From Arsenophonus sp046530765 (GTDB taxonomy: Bacteria; Pseudomonadota; Gammaproteobacteria; Enterobacterales; Enterobacteriaceae): 64,000 bases of DNA. Made by a program: the position numbers and the translations under genes. This document shows positions 11,554 through 23,116 of the stretch, in pieces. How positions within the stretch are numbered: the stretch's first letter is position 1; each line of letters starts with the position of its first letter. Location: contig JBHEQS010000002.1 in the NCBI GenBank assembly GCA_046530765.1, positions 124,001 to 188,000 of the forward strand, in the 5' to 3' direction. A model generated the notes under the pieces. The model was given only the letters and a program-made list of their open reading frames with translations. It searched no databases and was not told where the DNA came from.

Positions 11554-11699
11554 ATTAGCCTCTAATTGAATCATAACTTAATCAGATTATAATCAAAAAA
11601 TAAAAATTCTATATATGATTTTATTAATTAAAAAAATAAATATATGAATATTTGTTTTTTTATAAAAAAAATATTCGTAATTTTATTTATTTTATTAAA

Positions 11700-12700
11700 C
11701 TTGTGTAATGATTTACAAAAAAAATTATTCTGCTATTTTATAAATATTAATACTTGTTTAAAAGTTAACACATGAACATATAGATACCTTTCAATCATGG
11801 AATCTATATAATTCCAAGTTTCTGTTAAATCTGATAAATGCTTTAGTTATTTATTATTTTATTAAATTGAATATTATGAGTTAATTTATATCAATAAATC
11901 AATAATATATCTAACTTTGTTCAAAATAATAAATACCTAAGTTGTTATGTATTTACCTAATTCTTAATGATAATTATAAGATGTTTTATTGATTAATATT
12001 TTTATTATTATTAGATAATAAATTATTGATTAAATTAAATTTAAAAACACAATATTTTCTGATAAAATAGATTTTTTCTGTTAAAGATTTTTATAAGTAT
12101 TTCTATTTCTTTATTATAATTATTAGAAACTTATATCAGACTACATAATAAATATTTATAATAAAGCTTCATTACTTTAATTTATTTTTTTTATTTTATG
12201 TTTAATTGAATATATTAATTTTATTTAAAATAATAATTATTATATTATTAAGAATATTATAGGCAACAAAATAATGATAAATGATACTAAATTATAGTTA
12301 TAGTAATGTTTTTAAAATAATCATCACTTTGTCAATATTTTAATCTATATCAATTGATATAGATATATAATTATAATTAATCAAGATTGATTTTTATTTA
12401 TAGACTGTTTTGTTATATAGTTAAGTTAACTTTTACATTATATTATTTATTTATCTAATTGTTATAAATAATACAATTAGATTTAGTACATAACTAATAA
12501 ATAAATTTTTTATAAATATTGTAATATTAAGTTTCATATTTATTTATCTTGATACATGTATTCTAACCATACAGCAAATAACTAACCAATTTTAAGCAAT
12601 ACTAAACTAATAATTACTATATTAATTAAATTATTTTAGCTCAGTTTAATTATTTTTATAAATATTCAGCATTGATAGTTTTTAATAATTATTTTTTTGA
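11700..12700 (-). pseudogene. rsgA: Remnant of ribosome-assembly GTPase RsgA
   Basis: E. coli carries rsgA between orn and psd on the psd strand, and this gap of 1259 bases is about the right size. On the minus strand, 11831-11796 reads DLTETWNYIDSM, resembling the C-terminal RsgA stretch AETRFENYHRILESM with a few codons lost. It sits about 240 bases before psd, as expected for the gene end. I found no trace of the P-loop or the zinc-binding cysteines. RsgA is a late 30S assembly factor. The call depends on one motif plus position, and the borders are approximate. Confidence 0.45.
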
Positions 12701-12833
12701 GTGCATAACTTTTAGTAGTTTTATTAGTTTAATGTTTTAATTTATTATTAATAATTAGAAAAGTTCTTTTTAAGAAAAAATAATATATTAAATATTTTAT
12801 AATATCAGTTTTGAGTAGAGCATAGAATATAAC

Positions 12834-13376
12834 ATGGAAAATAGTGAGAATAACTTAATTTGGATAGATTTAGAAATGACTGGATTGGACCCAGAACAAA
12901 ATAGGATCATTGAGATTGCAACAATTGTAACTGATTCTAATTTAACTATTTTGTCAGAAGGACCAGTAATTTCCATTCATCAATCAGATAATGAATTACG
13001 TATGGATGAATGGAATATTAAAACTCATACTAAAAGTGGATTAATTAATAGAGTTAAATGCAGTCAATATAATGAAAAAAGAGCAGAATCAGTTACAATT
13101 TCATTTTTAGAAAAGTGGTTGCCAAAAGGAGTTTCACCTATTTGTGGAAATAGTGTTGCTCAAGACCGTCGATTTTTATTTAAATATATGCCTGAATTGG
13201 AAAAATATTTTCATTACCGTTATTTAGATGTTAGTTCTCTAAAAGAACTGGCTCGACGTTGGAAGCCTGACATATTTATTGGTTTTACAAAAAAAAATAC
13301 ACATCAGGCTTTGGAAGATATAAGGGAATCTATTGCAGAATTAGTTTATTATCGTCAAAATTTTATTAACTGTTAA
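12834..13376 (+). CDS. orn: Oligoribonuclease
   Basis: Orn is a 3'-5' exonuclease that degrades the two- to five-base RNA fragments left by other ribonucleases, including linear di-nucleotides from cyclic-di-GMP breakdown. The product has 180 residues (E. coli 181). The DEDDh catalytic residues are visible: Asp12 and Glu14 in IWIDLEMTGL, Asp111 in VAQDRRF, and His157 and Asp162 in THQALEDIRES. The similarity is full length. No clear ribosome-binding site precedes the ATG; the upstream sequence has only GAG near 12814. It is an isolated gene here, with eroded rsgA on one side and the eroded queG-to-mutL interval on the other. Confidence 0.96.
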   Translation: MENSENNLIWIDLEMTGLDPEQNRIIEIATIVTDSNLTILSEGPVISIHQSDNELRMDEWNIKTHTKSGLINRVKCSQYNEKRAESVTISFLEKWLPKGVSPICGNSVAQDRRFLFKYMPELEKYFHYRYLDVSSLKELARRWKPDIFIGFTKKNTHQALEDIRESIAELVYYRQNFINC

Positions 13377-14800
13377 ATTGTATCTTTATTATGCATAATG
13401 CTGATTATTAATTATGTTCTGATGCTTTAATTAGTTTTTTTTCTAAAATATATTTTTTAATTAAAGTACTATTTATTTGATATTTAATTATTAATATTAT
13501 TATTGTAAATATACTGGAATATATTTACTTAGATGATAGAGAGTAAGCTAAATAAAGTAATCTAGTTTTATCTTGTTTTTTCGATCAAAATTATTTTTGT
13601 TGTAATTAAAAACCAATAAAAATCACTTATATGTTTTTAAATTTATAATATTTTTATTTTTTAGATTATTAGTTAGTTCAATTTTATGTCCCATTTATAC
13701 AATTTTATTTATTAATTTTATTTTTATATTTTATTAATTATATAAAAATAATTTTTACTTCACTTCGATTAGTTTCATTACAATTTAATAAATAGATTAT
13801 TTTAAATATTAGATTACTTATTAAACAATTAATCTTCTTGATATATAATAAACAGATATATACTTTATGGATAAATCTAAAAATTAATAGAATTTTGGAA
13901 AAGTAATTATCTAATATTTAAAATGTATTTGTATTAGTTTTATTGTTATTTACATTAATATTATTTATTTTATATCTAAAGATATTATATTTTTAATTAT
14001 ATTATATAATAATTTATTCATTTATAATGATATTTTAATCTGATGGATAGAAATATTTATTTCGTTTTTTATTACACATAGTTATCTACAGGTTAACGCG
14101 CATATTCTTATATATAAGAATATAGTTTATTATAAAGTTATTTTCCAAGGTTAATTAATTTTTATTTTTTTAATATATTTAAAAATTTTATAAAAATATC
14201 TTATTATAAGATATTATATGTGAAGCGTTGTTTTATATCATAATGTTTTATAATAAAAATATTATTTTATTATTATATTTAGGCGTGTAACTACATAAAT
14301 TAATATAATAATCATTAATCTATTATTTGATATCAGATTTTAATACAATGTTGCAATTCATTAGTGACATAAGAATGCTTTTGTTAAAAAAAATAACTTT
14401 AAATAAATTGATTTAGATTACTAAAGCATGGAATGTTTATATACTATGAAAGACAAAATGATTAACCAACAAAATAATAAGTATATATTCTAATTTTTAT
14501 ATAGAAAAATATTAAGTTTATTTTATAATGATATTATTAAATTATATTTTTATAAAAAACTGATATTATTCTTTTATATTAAAAAGAAATAATATCATTA
14601 AGTTATAGTTTCGTTCTGATTTGTAAACATAGATTTTTCTTTTATTTAAAATTTAGATATTTTCTATAAAAAAACAACTTTTAGTCTTGTTTTTTTACAG
14701 GCTTTAAGTTATAAATATGCATAAAAAAAAATCAAAATTACTCGTTAATTTAACTATTTACCACATAAAATGGAATTTATAATTTTTATTTACATTGCCT
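13377..14800. other. Eroded interval, no gene recognised
   Basis: E. coli has the three glycine tRNA genes, queG, nnr and tsaE in this position. I searched for a tRNA-Gly cloverleaf and for the TsaE P-loop and saw neither. A perfect 22-base palindrome lies at 14102-14123. A near-perfect stem of 15 pairs with one bulge joins 14561-14575 with 14582-14597. No open frame of gene length is present. Confidence 0.5.
14102..14123. repeat. Perfect 22-base palindrome
   Basis: The two 11-base halves are exact reverse complements with no spacer. The sequence is all A and T except for one C-G pair in each arm. It lies in the eroded interval between orn and the amiB remnant, with no coding context. Confidence 0.6.
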
Positions 14801-16200
14801 GATTAACCATGAATAGATTTGATTTTTATTGGTATTCGTCATTATCTTGATTAGTAATATAGGTTATATGTTCAGTTTAAATAGGCAAATAAATATAAAG
14901 TAATTTTAAATTTGATAATCTTGATCTATATTATATGATAATAACTAAAAAATGGTGCTATTGTCTGATATATATAGTGATAAAAGTTATTAAAAAGTTA
15001 TGATAACAGAAATATTTACTATAATAAAAACTTATAGTATTTATATAATAAAAATATAAATACATGTATTTTTTTTATAAATGACAGTTATATTGATTAG
15101 AAACTTATTTTTATATAATATATATGTTAAATTTTATCTTTTTAAGTTTAAGTAAATTATATTTTATATCAATCATATGTAACTTTATACTTTGATTGTA
15201 TCATGATAATATAAAATACAAATTTCTTATGTTATGAACTCAAATATTTAGTTATTAATTTAAATATATATAATTAAATATATGTTACTAATAAAGTTTA
15301 TAAAAATAGTTTAGTCAAGGAAGATTATCTCAATTAATTATTGATAATTATAATTATAGTCTCGACGCATTTATTATAAAATTAATTAACTAGGAAGCAA
15401 TAAACACAATAATTTATAAAGCAAACAATCACTATTAGACATTTTATATAAAAAAAACAGTTTCGACGGTGTTTTATAGTATTAAATGTTTTACTTGCAG
15501 TATGTCATTTTACTTAAATATGCTTATAAAATTTAAATGATAATTAATAGTACAATTATTAAAAAGTTTTCTGTGCAATTTAATAAAATTATGATAGTAA
15601 AAATATAACAATAAATATTGCATTTATGTTAGATAATTATTTAATAATAGACTAGATATTTAAATTAATAATTGCATTCAATATGCTGTATTTATTTTTA
15701 TATAAATTATTTGGCAAATAGAGCGCAAAGGATAAATTCACTTATTTTATTATAATTATTTATAATTAACAGGATTGTTACTTATAAATCTTCTTTGTTT
15801 ATTTCTAATATATATCGAAATATAAATGATATGTAATTAGCTTTGTAAATGTAATAAGTAATGCAAATTATTAATTGATAGATTGTGATATAATTATAAA
15901 TTAATAGTCATTGTTTTAATAAATCTATTTAAAATTTTAATTTTAAATTTAGAATAAGTACTTTTACTATCTAAGCAAAAGTACTTAAAAATTAAGTAAA
16001 GTTCATAGTATCCATAAATATGGATTTCATATATCTTATTTTTTATGTATTTCACTCTATTGATATATTAATAAATTTAAAAAAATAAATTTTTTAATTT
16101 ATTTTATAAAAGATCTTGCTTTTAATAATTATTTAGAAAGTTTAGTAATATTCGTTTATAAAAATTATACAATTATTTATAAATCATGAGTTATTGATGA
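14800..16200 (+). pseudogene. amiB: Remnant of N-acetylmuramoyl-L-alanine amidase AmiB
   Basis: AmiB is a periplasmic zinc amidase that splits septal peptidoglycan; in E. coli its gene lies directly before mutL. At 15361-15402 one frame reads LDA, nine codons later a stop, then EAI, resembling the start of the catalytic domain (IDAGHGGQDPGAIG). At about 15418-15440 the frame KQTITI resembles EKNVTIAI. These lie about 800 bases before the mutL start, close to the distance in the intact gene. The zinc-binding His and Glu are gone. The traces are short and the limits are guesses from expected length. Confidence 0.45.
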
Positions 16201-16234
16201 TATCTCTATGATAATAAATCTTATTATTGTTTCA

Positions 16235-18060
16235 GCAATACAAATTATTTCTTATCAGATAGCTAATTAAATTACTGCAAGTAAAAAAATTAAATTTACA
16301 TTATTAGCAATGAAAAAGTTAGTTAAAATTAATTTAGTAATTTAAAGACACATATTGATATCAAGATTAATAGTAAGATACAAAATTTATTTTCTTTACG
16401 TTGATAATTAAAATGATTATTAAAATCAAATTTAACACCAATCTTATCAGATTCTGTATTGTTTTAATCTAGCATTACGTAGATCTTATCGATATTGTAA
16501 GTATGATGCTTAGAATAAATGCAAAGCTATGCCTAATGTTGTTTTTTCTTTATCGTATAGTATAAACTATAAACATTATAACATAAAAATAATCATAGGA
16601 TGTTATATTTCTGATCATGATATAAATGACCATAAAGTTTTATGAAAAATAAAGAATATTTCATGTTGAATTTTTTTAATCTATTTTATAATGTCACGTA
16701 TTAGCTAAATTTTAAGATATGCAAAAACTAAATTTAATAATATTGATAATTATGTTATATATGAATGAATTTATAGCTTTTACTATTGAAGTCTATTTGT
16801 GTTAAATTAAACATAATTTTTATATAATTGTATGGCAATAAATAATAATGTAGAACACGTATGAACGTCATTTAATTGCTATTATTGTAATTCTTTTCAT
16901 AAAAATACTTAGATTATTTTATTTAATGGTTATTTAGCAAATAAAAATTTAATAACTTTTCTATATTTAGATTATAAAATCAATAATTTAATATTGTCAT
17001 CTTTATGTTGCAGAATGATTAAACATCTATTATAGATTATTCATACAAATTGTTAATAACATATTATTCTTTTTATGAAAAATATAAATTTTTTTTATGT
17101 CATTCATTGTGTCATTAATTTAAATGTCAATTTTCATTAAGTTGATATTAATTTATATTTTTAAACATAATGCGCATTAATATCAAAAAATAATTTATAA
17201 TTTCACACATTACATTAATGTAAGTATAACTAATTAATGCACGCACGCATACTATAATATATATAAAATATGCATTATTTTAAAATAAAAAGTTTCTTAT
17301 ATTTAAAATCATAAAATTAGTTACTTATTAATTAATAGCAATTTAAACTAATTATTAGAATTAAATTCAAGCACAAATATTTTAATATAACATTATATTG
17401 TTTTTATTATAAAAAATATCTATAAAATATATACAAAATGGTTACATTCTATCAGAAATTGATGCATAATTATTCATGTAAATAAAAAATTCTTACTATT
17501 CCGAAATATAAAGTTATAAAATAGAAAATATTAAAAATTTTTTTCTATAAAAAATAATAAATAATTTTACAATTTTTTAAATAATATTATTAATTTAAAT
17601 AAGTTTATTTTTATGTAAAGTTAAAAATATTTCAAACTAAATCAAAGTAAATTAATTATTACCAATAAATAATTAAAACATCAGAACTTATCATTTATAC
17701 AAATAAGTATTACATTAATGAAAAAAGAAATTAAAATTTTCTTTCGAACAAATGTATTATTTAGTATATTAGAATTTAATATAATTATTTGATTAAAATC
17801 AACAATTAGTAACCTTTATCTTATTTCAATAAAAATGAAAAAATTTAACTTAAATATTTATAAAGATATTAAAATGCTTAAATCAAACTATTTACTTCAA
17901 CTAATAAATAAGAAGCTATTATTCTTATTCGTTAATTAATTTAGTAAATTAAAATAAGTATGCAATGTATTGTTAACAAAAGTTTGTAATTATTAATTAA
18001 TTTTAATTTTATTATTTTAAATTAATTAAGAAACTATCTAAAATATTACTATAACTAATT
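16235..18060 (+). pseudogene. mutL: Remnant of mismatch-repair protein MutL
   Basis: MutL couples mismatch recognition by MutS to MutH and UvrD. In E. coli it lies directly before miaA, as here. At 16235-16282 the frame reads AIQIISYQIAN, a stop, then ITAS, matching the MutL start IQVLPPQLANQIAAGE. At about 16312-16335 KKLVKINL matches KELVENSL, and 16348-16371 reads THIDIKIN, matching TRIDIDIE. The DNGCGI ATPase motif survives only as DN followed by stops near 16403. The start codon is lost and several frameshifts are needed, so no MutL can be made. The downstream half, to miaA, is unreadable. Position, order and several motifs make this one of the surest remnants. Confidence 0.8.
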
Positions 18061-18091
18061 GATTTTAAATAAGTTATGATGGTTTTAATAC

Positions 18092-19033
18092 ATGAATATT
18101 AAAATTTTTAAACATAAACCAAAAATAATTTTTATAATGGGAGCAACGGCGACTGGAAAGACAAAATTAGCAATAGCATTGAAGCAAAAATTACCAGTTG
18201 AAATAATAAGTGTAGATTCTGTTTTAATTTATCGCGGTATGGATATAGGAACAGCGAAACCAACATTAGAGGAACAACAAATAGCTCCACATAGATTGAT
18301 TGATATTTTGGATCCATCACAGACATATTCTGCCGCTGATTTTAGACGAGATGCTTTATTAGAAATAAAAAAAATTATTGCATCTGGACGTATTCCTTTA
18401 CTTGTAGGAGGTGCAATGATGTATTTTAAAGTATTATTAAATGGATTATCATCATTACCATCTTCCGATATTGTAATTAGAAAAGAAATTAAAAATCAAG
18501 CTGAACAATTTGGTTGGTATACAATTTATAAACGTTTACAAGATGTTGATCCTATATCAGCAACTAGAATACATCCAAATGATTTTCAAAGATTATCTCG
18601 TGCCTTGGAAGTTTTTTTGGTTTCTGGAATAAGCCTAACAAAATTAACTAAAATTTCAGAAGAAGAATTACCTTATAATGTGTTACAGTTTGTAATCATA
18701 CCAAAAGATCGCAAAATTCTCCATCATAGAATAGAGATGCGTTTTTTAAAAATGTTAAATTCTGGTTTTGAGGATGAAGTTAACGCTCTTTATACCAGGG
18801 GAGATTTAAATGAAAACCTACCTTCAATTCGTTCTGTTGGTTATCGTCAGATGTGGTCATATTTGTCTGATTTAATCAGCTATGATAAAATGATTTATCA
18901 TAGTATATGTGCAACACGTCAATTGGCTAAGCATCAAATTACATGGTTAAAAGGATGGAAAAACGTACATAAGATTGATAATAATGATATTAATAGAGCT
19001 ATTAATAAAATATTACATGTTATTAGTTCATGA
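18092..19033 (+). CDS. miaA: tRNA dimethylallyltransferase
   Basis: MiaA adds a dimethylallyl group to A37 of tRNAs that read codons starting with U, the first step towards ms2i6A. The product has 313 residues (E. coli 316). A P-loop GATATGKT lies at residues 17-24, followed by SVDSVLIYRGMDIGTAKP, the DSxQxYxxxxIGTAKP-type substrate motif, and the PHRLIDI and DFRRDA motifs; the C-terminal RQLAKHQITWL helix is also conserved. It begins the miaA-hfq-hflX-hflK-hflC run seen in E. coli. The ribosome-binding site is weak. Confidence 0.96.
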   Translation: MNIKIFKHKPKIIFIMGATATGKTKLAIALKQKLPVEIISVDSVLIYRGMDIGTAKPTLEEQQIAPHRLIDILDPSQTYSAADFRRDALLEIKKIIASGRIPLLVGGAMMYFKVLLNGLSSLPSSDIVIRKEIKNQAEQFGWYTIYKRLQDVDPISATRIHPNDFQRLSRALEVFLVSGISLTKLTKISEEELPYNVLQFVIIPKDRKILHHRIEMRFLKMLNSGFEDEVNALYTRGDLNENLPSIRSVGYRQMWSYLSDLISYDKMIYHSICATRQLAKHQITWLKGWKNVHKIDNNDINRAINKILHVISS

Positions 19034-19139
19034 TTTGCTTTTTATATGTAATTAATAATAAATACATAATTTTAATTAATCAATTTCAAAAGCTATAAAT
19101 GTTCTTATTTTAAAAACAACAAAACAAGGAAAATAGAGA

Positions 19140-19436
19140 ATGGCTAAAGGGCAATCTTTGCAAGATCCATTCCTAAACGCGTTACGTCGTGAAAGGGTTC
19201 AGGTTTCCATTTACTTAGTTAATGGTATCAAATTACAAGGTCAAATCGAATCATTTGATCAATTTGTTATTTTACTGAAAAATGCAGTAAGTCAAATGGT
19301 ATATAAGCATGCCATTTCTACTGTAGTACCTTCTCGTCCTATATCTCATTATAGCAATCAAGGTGGTAATGCCGGATTATGCAATTACAATGCAGGTAAT
19401 ATTGCAGTTCAACAAGATATTGATATACCTAAATAA
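19140..19436 (+). CDS. hfq: RNA chaperone Hfq
   Basis: Hfq forms a hexameric Sm ring that pairs small regulatory RNAs with mRNAs. The product has 98 residues (E. coli 102). The N-terminal MAKGQSLQDPFLNALRRERV holds the proximal-face Gln8 and Asp9 and the rim arginines, and the Sm2 motif YKHAISTVVPSR is intact. Only the flexible C-terminal tail is shortened and changed; it keeps His and Asn and ends in PK. A strong AAGGA site lies about 12 bases before the ATG. It is 106 bases after miaA. Whether any small RNA partners remain cannot be judged from this window. Confidence 0.97.
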   Translation: MAKGQSLQDPFLNALRRERVQVSIYLVNGIKLQGQIESFDQFVILLKNAVSQMVYKHAISTVVPSRPISHYSNQGGNAGLCNYNAGNIAVQQDIDIPK

Positions 19437-19528
19437 TTTAGTTATTTATTTAAATAAATAAATATAAATACAGTATAATTTACTATATTTTAGTTATTTA
19501 ATATTTTTAACTATAAGGGGTTATACTT

Positions 19529-20890
19529 TTGTTTTATAGACATGAAGGTGAAAAATTTGCTGTTCTTGTGCATATTTTTTTTCCTAATGAAAAAAATACT
19601 GCAGATCTCATTGAATTTAAATCATTAGTAACGTCTGCAGATATTAAGGCAGTATATGTAATTACAGGTAATTCTAGATCTCCTCATGCTAAATATTTTG
19701 TTGGTGAGGGTAAAGCACTGGAAATTGCAGAGGCTGTTAAAATCAGAAATTCTAATATAGTTATTTTTGATCATACTTTGAGCTCATCTCAAGAAAGAAA
19801 TCTTGAAAGATTATGTCAATGTCAAGTTATTGATCGTACCGGTTTGATTTTATATATATTCTCTCAAAGAGCACGTACACACGAGGGTAAATTGCAAGTT
19901 GAATTAGCTAAGCTTAGACATATTTCTACTCGTTTAGTCCATGGCTGGACTCATCTAGAACGACAGAAAGGCGGAATTGGTTTGCGCGGTATTGGTGAAA
20001 CTCAACTTGAAACAGATCGTAGATTAATTAGAAATAAAATTCGTTTAATTCTTTCTCGATTGACTAAGGTTGATAGTCAAAGAGAGCGAGCTAGGCAAGC
20101 TAGATATAAAGCCGGGATTCCAACCATATCATTTGTTGGTTATACTAATGCAGGTAAATCTAGTCTGTTTAATCAAATAACAAAGTCTGAAGTGTATTCA
20201 ACATATCAATTATTTGCAACACTAGATCCTACATTGCGTAAAATTAATATAAATGATTTCGGAACTATAATATTAGCTGATACTGTAGGTTTTATTCGAT
20301 ATCTTCCTCATGATCTTATTGCTGCATTTAAATCAACATTACATGAAACACGTGAATCTAGTTTATTATTACATGTTGTTGATTCTACAGATAATCGCAT
20401 GGAAGAAAACATACTGGTAGTTAAAAACGTATTAGAAGAAATCAAAGCCAATAAAATACCAGTATTATTGGTAATGAATAAAATTGATATGTTTAATAGA
20501 TTTACTCCACGCATTGATCGCGATGAAAATAATCTTCCTTTTCGAGTTTGGCTATCTGCCAAAACAGGGGAAGGAATTCCATTATTATTACAAGCACTGA
20601 CAGAACATGTTCATGTTGAAATTGCACACTATGAATTACGTTTGCCGCCAGAATCTGCTCGTTTGCGAAGTAAGCTTTATAAACTTCAGGCAATCAAACA
20701 TGAAGAAATAGATAAAGATGGAAATATTATGATTGAAGTAAAGTTACCAATTGTTGATTGGCGAAAACTTTCTAAACAAGAACAGTCTTTACTTGATTAC
20801 ATTGTTAATGTAAATATATTAAATGGAGTTAATAAATTGAATAAATTTAAAATAAGCATGCTGCCATCAAATCTTAAAAAACAATCATAA
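19529..20890 (+). CDS. hflX: Ribosome-splitting GTPase HflX
   Basis: HflX is an Obg-related GTPase that splits stalled or heat-damaged 70S ribosomes. The start is a TTG codon at 19529; an AAGGGG site about eight bases before it and alignment of the N-terminus with E. coli (MFDRYDAGEQAVLVHI) support it. The HflX N-terminal domain with RARTHEGKLQVELA and GGIGLRGIGETQLETDRR is followed by the G domain: P-loop GYTNAGKSS at residues 204-212, DTVGF and NKID. The product is 453 residues, with a C-terminal extension beyond the 426 of E. coli. It lies between hfq and hflK. Confidence 0.95.
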   Translation: MFYRHEGEKFAVLVHIFFPNEKNTADLIEFKSLVTSADIKAVYVITGNSRSPHAKYFVGEGKALEIAEAVKIRNSNIVIFDHTLSSSQERNLERLCQCQVIDRTGLILYIFSQRARTHEGKLQVELAKLRHISTRLVHGWTHLERQKGGIGLRGIGETQLETDRRLIRNKIRLILSRLTKVDSQRERARQARYKAGIPTISFVGYTNAGKSSLFNQITKSEVYSTYQLFATLDPTLRKININDFGTIILADTVGFIRYLPHDLIAAFKSTLHETRESSLLLHVVDSTDNRMEENILVVKNVLEEIKANKIPVLLVMNKIDMFNRFTPRIDRDENNLPFRVWLSAKTGEGIPLLLQALTEHVHVEIAHYELRLPPESARLRSKLYKLQAIKHEEIDKDGNIMIEVKLPIVDWRKLSKQEQSLLDYIVNVNILNGVNKLNKFKISMLPSNLKKQS

Positions 20891-20906
20891 CAAATGGAAC
20901 TATAAC

Positions 20907-22124
20907 ATGACAGTAAATCAGCCAGAAAATAATGAACATGACCGTGACCCATGGGGAAGTAGTAATAACAGAAACTCTAGCGGTAATAAAAGTAATCAGA
21001 AAAAGTGGCAAATAAATTTTGATGATCTGCTAAATAAATTAAGTTGTAAACTAAATAGTTTAGGTGGTAATAATAAATATAGAAATAATTCTAGTAATCA
21101 TTTTGGAGTAAATATAAATTGGAGTTTTATTATATTTTTTGTTGTAGTGATTGTTTTCGTTTGGATAGCAAGTGGTTTTTATACGATAAAAGAAAGTGAT
21201 CGCGGAATTGTTTTTCGTTTTGGCAAGTACAATCATATTGTTGAACCAGGTTTAAATTGGAAACTAAATTTTATTGAAAAAACAATTCCGGTTAATATTG
21301 AAACCATACGTGAACAAGTAACAAATGGAATGATGTTAACTTCAGATGAAAATGTTATTCAAGTAGAAATGAATGTGCAATATCGAGTAACAGATCCGGT
21401 TCAGTATTTATTTAATGTGACTAACCCTGATAACAGTTTGCGTCAGGCGATAGATAGCGCAGTACGAGGAATTATTGGTCAATCAGAAATGGAACAGGTG
21501 TTAACCACTAAACGAACATTTATTCGTGACGAAACACAAAAAGAACTAGAAAATATGATAAAACCTTATAATATGGGTATAACAATATTAGATGTTAACT
21601 TTCAAACTGCTAGGCCACCTGAAGCAGTTAAAGCTGCATTTGATGATGTTATTGCAGCTAGAGAAGAAGAACAGAAGACAATACGTGAAGCTCAAGCTTA
21701 TCGCAATGAAGTTTTACCATTAGCAAAAGGTAATGGTCAGAAATTGATTGAAGAAGCTACAGCTTACAAATCAAGTGTTGTTTTAAAAGCTGAAGGTGAA
21801 GTGGCTAGTTTTGCTAAGATATTACCAGAATATCAATCTTCTCCTAAAATTACTCGTGAGCGTTTATATATTGAAACAATGGAGCGAATATTAGGCAATA
21901 CACGAAAAATCGTTGTTAACGATAAGGGAAACAATATGATAGTATTGCCATTAGAACAAATTTTACATAATGAAAAAAATAATAAATCAATCGATACAGA
22001 TAAAATAATACCACCAAAGATTATCCAACAGCAAGATGTTTCTACTGAAACACCTTATTCATATAACTATGGGACAATTGACAATGCTAGAGGAAATAAT
22101 CCGACTCGTGCAGGGAGGCAATAA
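20907..22124 (+). CDS. hflK: FtsH protease modulator HflK
   Basis: HflK forms, with HflC, the large periplasmic cage around FtsH in the inner membrane and limits its access to membrane substrates. The product has 405 residues (E. coli 419). An Asn-, Ser- and Gly-rich cytoplasmic head (residues 1-65) precedes one membrane segment (about 72-92), then the SPFH band-7 domain beginning FYTIKESDRGIVFRFGK, and a long helical region rich in Glu and Ala. The C-terminal tail is polar and little conserved. It starts 16 bases after hflX and ends two bases before hflC, so the two are surely co-transcribed. Its partner ftsH is retained in this window. Confidence 0.95.
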   Translation: MTVNQPENNEHDRDPWGSSNNRNSSGNKSNQKKWQINFDDLLNKLSCKLNSLGGNNKYRNNSSNHFGVNINWSFIIFFVVVIVFVWIASGFYTIKESDRGIVFRFGKYNHIVEPGLNWKLNFIEKTIPVNIETIREQVTNGMMLTSDENVIQVEMNVQYRVTDPVQYLFNVTNPDNSLRQAIDSAVRGIIGQSEMEQVLTTKRTFIRDETQKELENMIKPYNMGITILDVNFQTARPPEAVKAAFDDVIAAREEEQKTIREAQAYRNEVLPLAKGNGQKLIEEATAYKSSVVLKAEGEVASFAKILPEYQSSPKITRERLYIETMERILGNTRKIVVNDKGNNMIVLPLEQILHNEKNNKSIDTDKIIPPKIIQQQDVSTETPYSYNYGTIDNARGNNPTRAGRQ

Positions 22125-22126
22125 TC

Positions 22127-23116
22127 ATGTATAAATCACTTATTATCATTATTTCTGTATTAGTTGTATCTTATATGTCAATTTTTACAGTTCAACAAAC
22201 AGAAAGAGTTATAATTCTAAGGTTTGGTAAAGTTGTACGTGATAATAAAAATAAAACTATTATTTATGAACCTGGATTGCATTTTAAAATACCATTTATT
22301 GAAATAGTAAAAATATTAGATGCTAGGATACAGACATTAGATATTCAAGCAGATCGCTATCTTACTAGAGAAAATAAAGACTTAATGGTTGATTCTTATT
22401 TAAAATGGCGAGTTACTGATTTTAGTCGTTACTATGTTGCTACAGGTGGAGGTAATTCTTATCAAGCTGAAACTTTACTAAAACGCAAAGTTAGCGATCG
22501 TTTGCGTTCAGAATTTGGACGTTTAAATGTGAAAAATATTATTACAGATTCTCGCGGGCGTTTTACTGTTGACGTACGTGACGCTCTAAATAAAGGTTCT
22601 ATAACAGATATAGAATCAAAAAAAGAAGTTGATCTAACAATTTCTTCAACAGAAGAGGATTTTAATAAAGAGATAAAACATGATTTACCTAGCGTTAATC
22701 CAAATAGCATGGCGGTATTAGGAATAGAAGTCGTTGATGTTCGCATCAAACGTATTGAATTGCCAAATGAAGTTTCAGAAGCTATATATCAACGCATGCG
22801 AGCTGAACGAGAGGCTGTAGCTCGCCAGCATCGTTCACAAGGGCAAGAGGAGGCAGTGAAAATACGAGCAATAGCAGATAAAACAGTAACTGAAACTTTA
22901 GCAGAAGCAGAGAGAACAGCCTTAATATTACGCGGTGAAGGAGATTCAATGGTTATTAAGCTATTTGCTAATTCATTTAATAAAGATCCTGATTTTTATA
23001 CTTTTATACGCAGTTTGCAGGCATACGAGAAGAGTTTCAATAAAAATACTGATGATGTGATGATATTAAGTCCAAATATGGGCTTCTTTCGTTATATGAA
23101 AGCATCAAATAATTAA
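22127..23116 (+). CDS. hflC: FtsH protease modulator HflC
   Basis: HflC is the partner of HflK in the FtsH holoenzyme. The product has 329 residues (E. coli 334). One N-terminal membrane segment (about residues 4-20) is followed by the band-7 domain with TERVIILRFGKVV and by the conserved helical part EAVARQHRSQGQEEAVKIRA. An AGGGAGG site inside the hflK end precedes the ATG. In E. coli yjeT comes next; here only 170 bases separate hflC from purA and no yjeT is seen. Confidence 0.95.
   Translation: MYKSLIIIISVLVVSYMSIFTVQQTERVIILRFGKVVRDNKNKTIIYEPGLHFKIPFIEIVKILDARIQTLDIQADRYLTRENKDLMVDSYLKWRVTDFSRYYVATGGGNSYQAETLLKRKVSDRLRSEFGRLNVKNIITDSRGRFTVDVRDALNKGSITDIESKKEVDLTISSTEEDFNKEIKHDLPSVNPNSMAVLGIEVVDVRIKRIELPNEVSEAIYQRMRAEREAVARQHRSQGQEEAVKIRAIADKTVTETLAEAERTALILRGEGDSMVIKLFANSFNKDPDFYTFIRSLQAYEKSFNKNTDDVMILSPNMGFFRYMKASNN

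Noticed and set aside
14081..14089. TTATCTACA, one base from a DnaA box
   Set aside because: A single near-match without a cluster, dnaA/dnaN context or strand switch does not support an origin.
13377..14800. Possible glycine tRNA cluster as in E. coli after orn
   Set aside because: No cloverleaf, no GC-rich arms and no TTCGA T-loop could be found in this interval.
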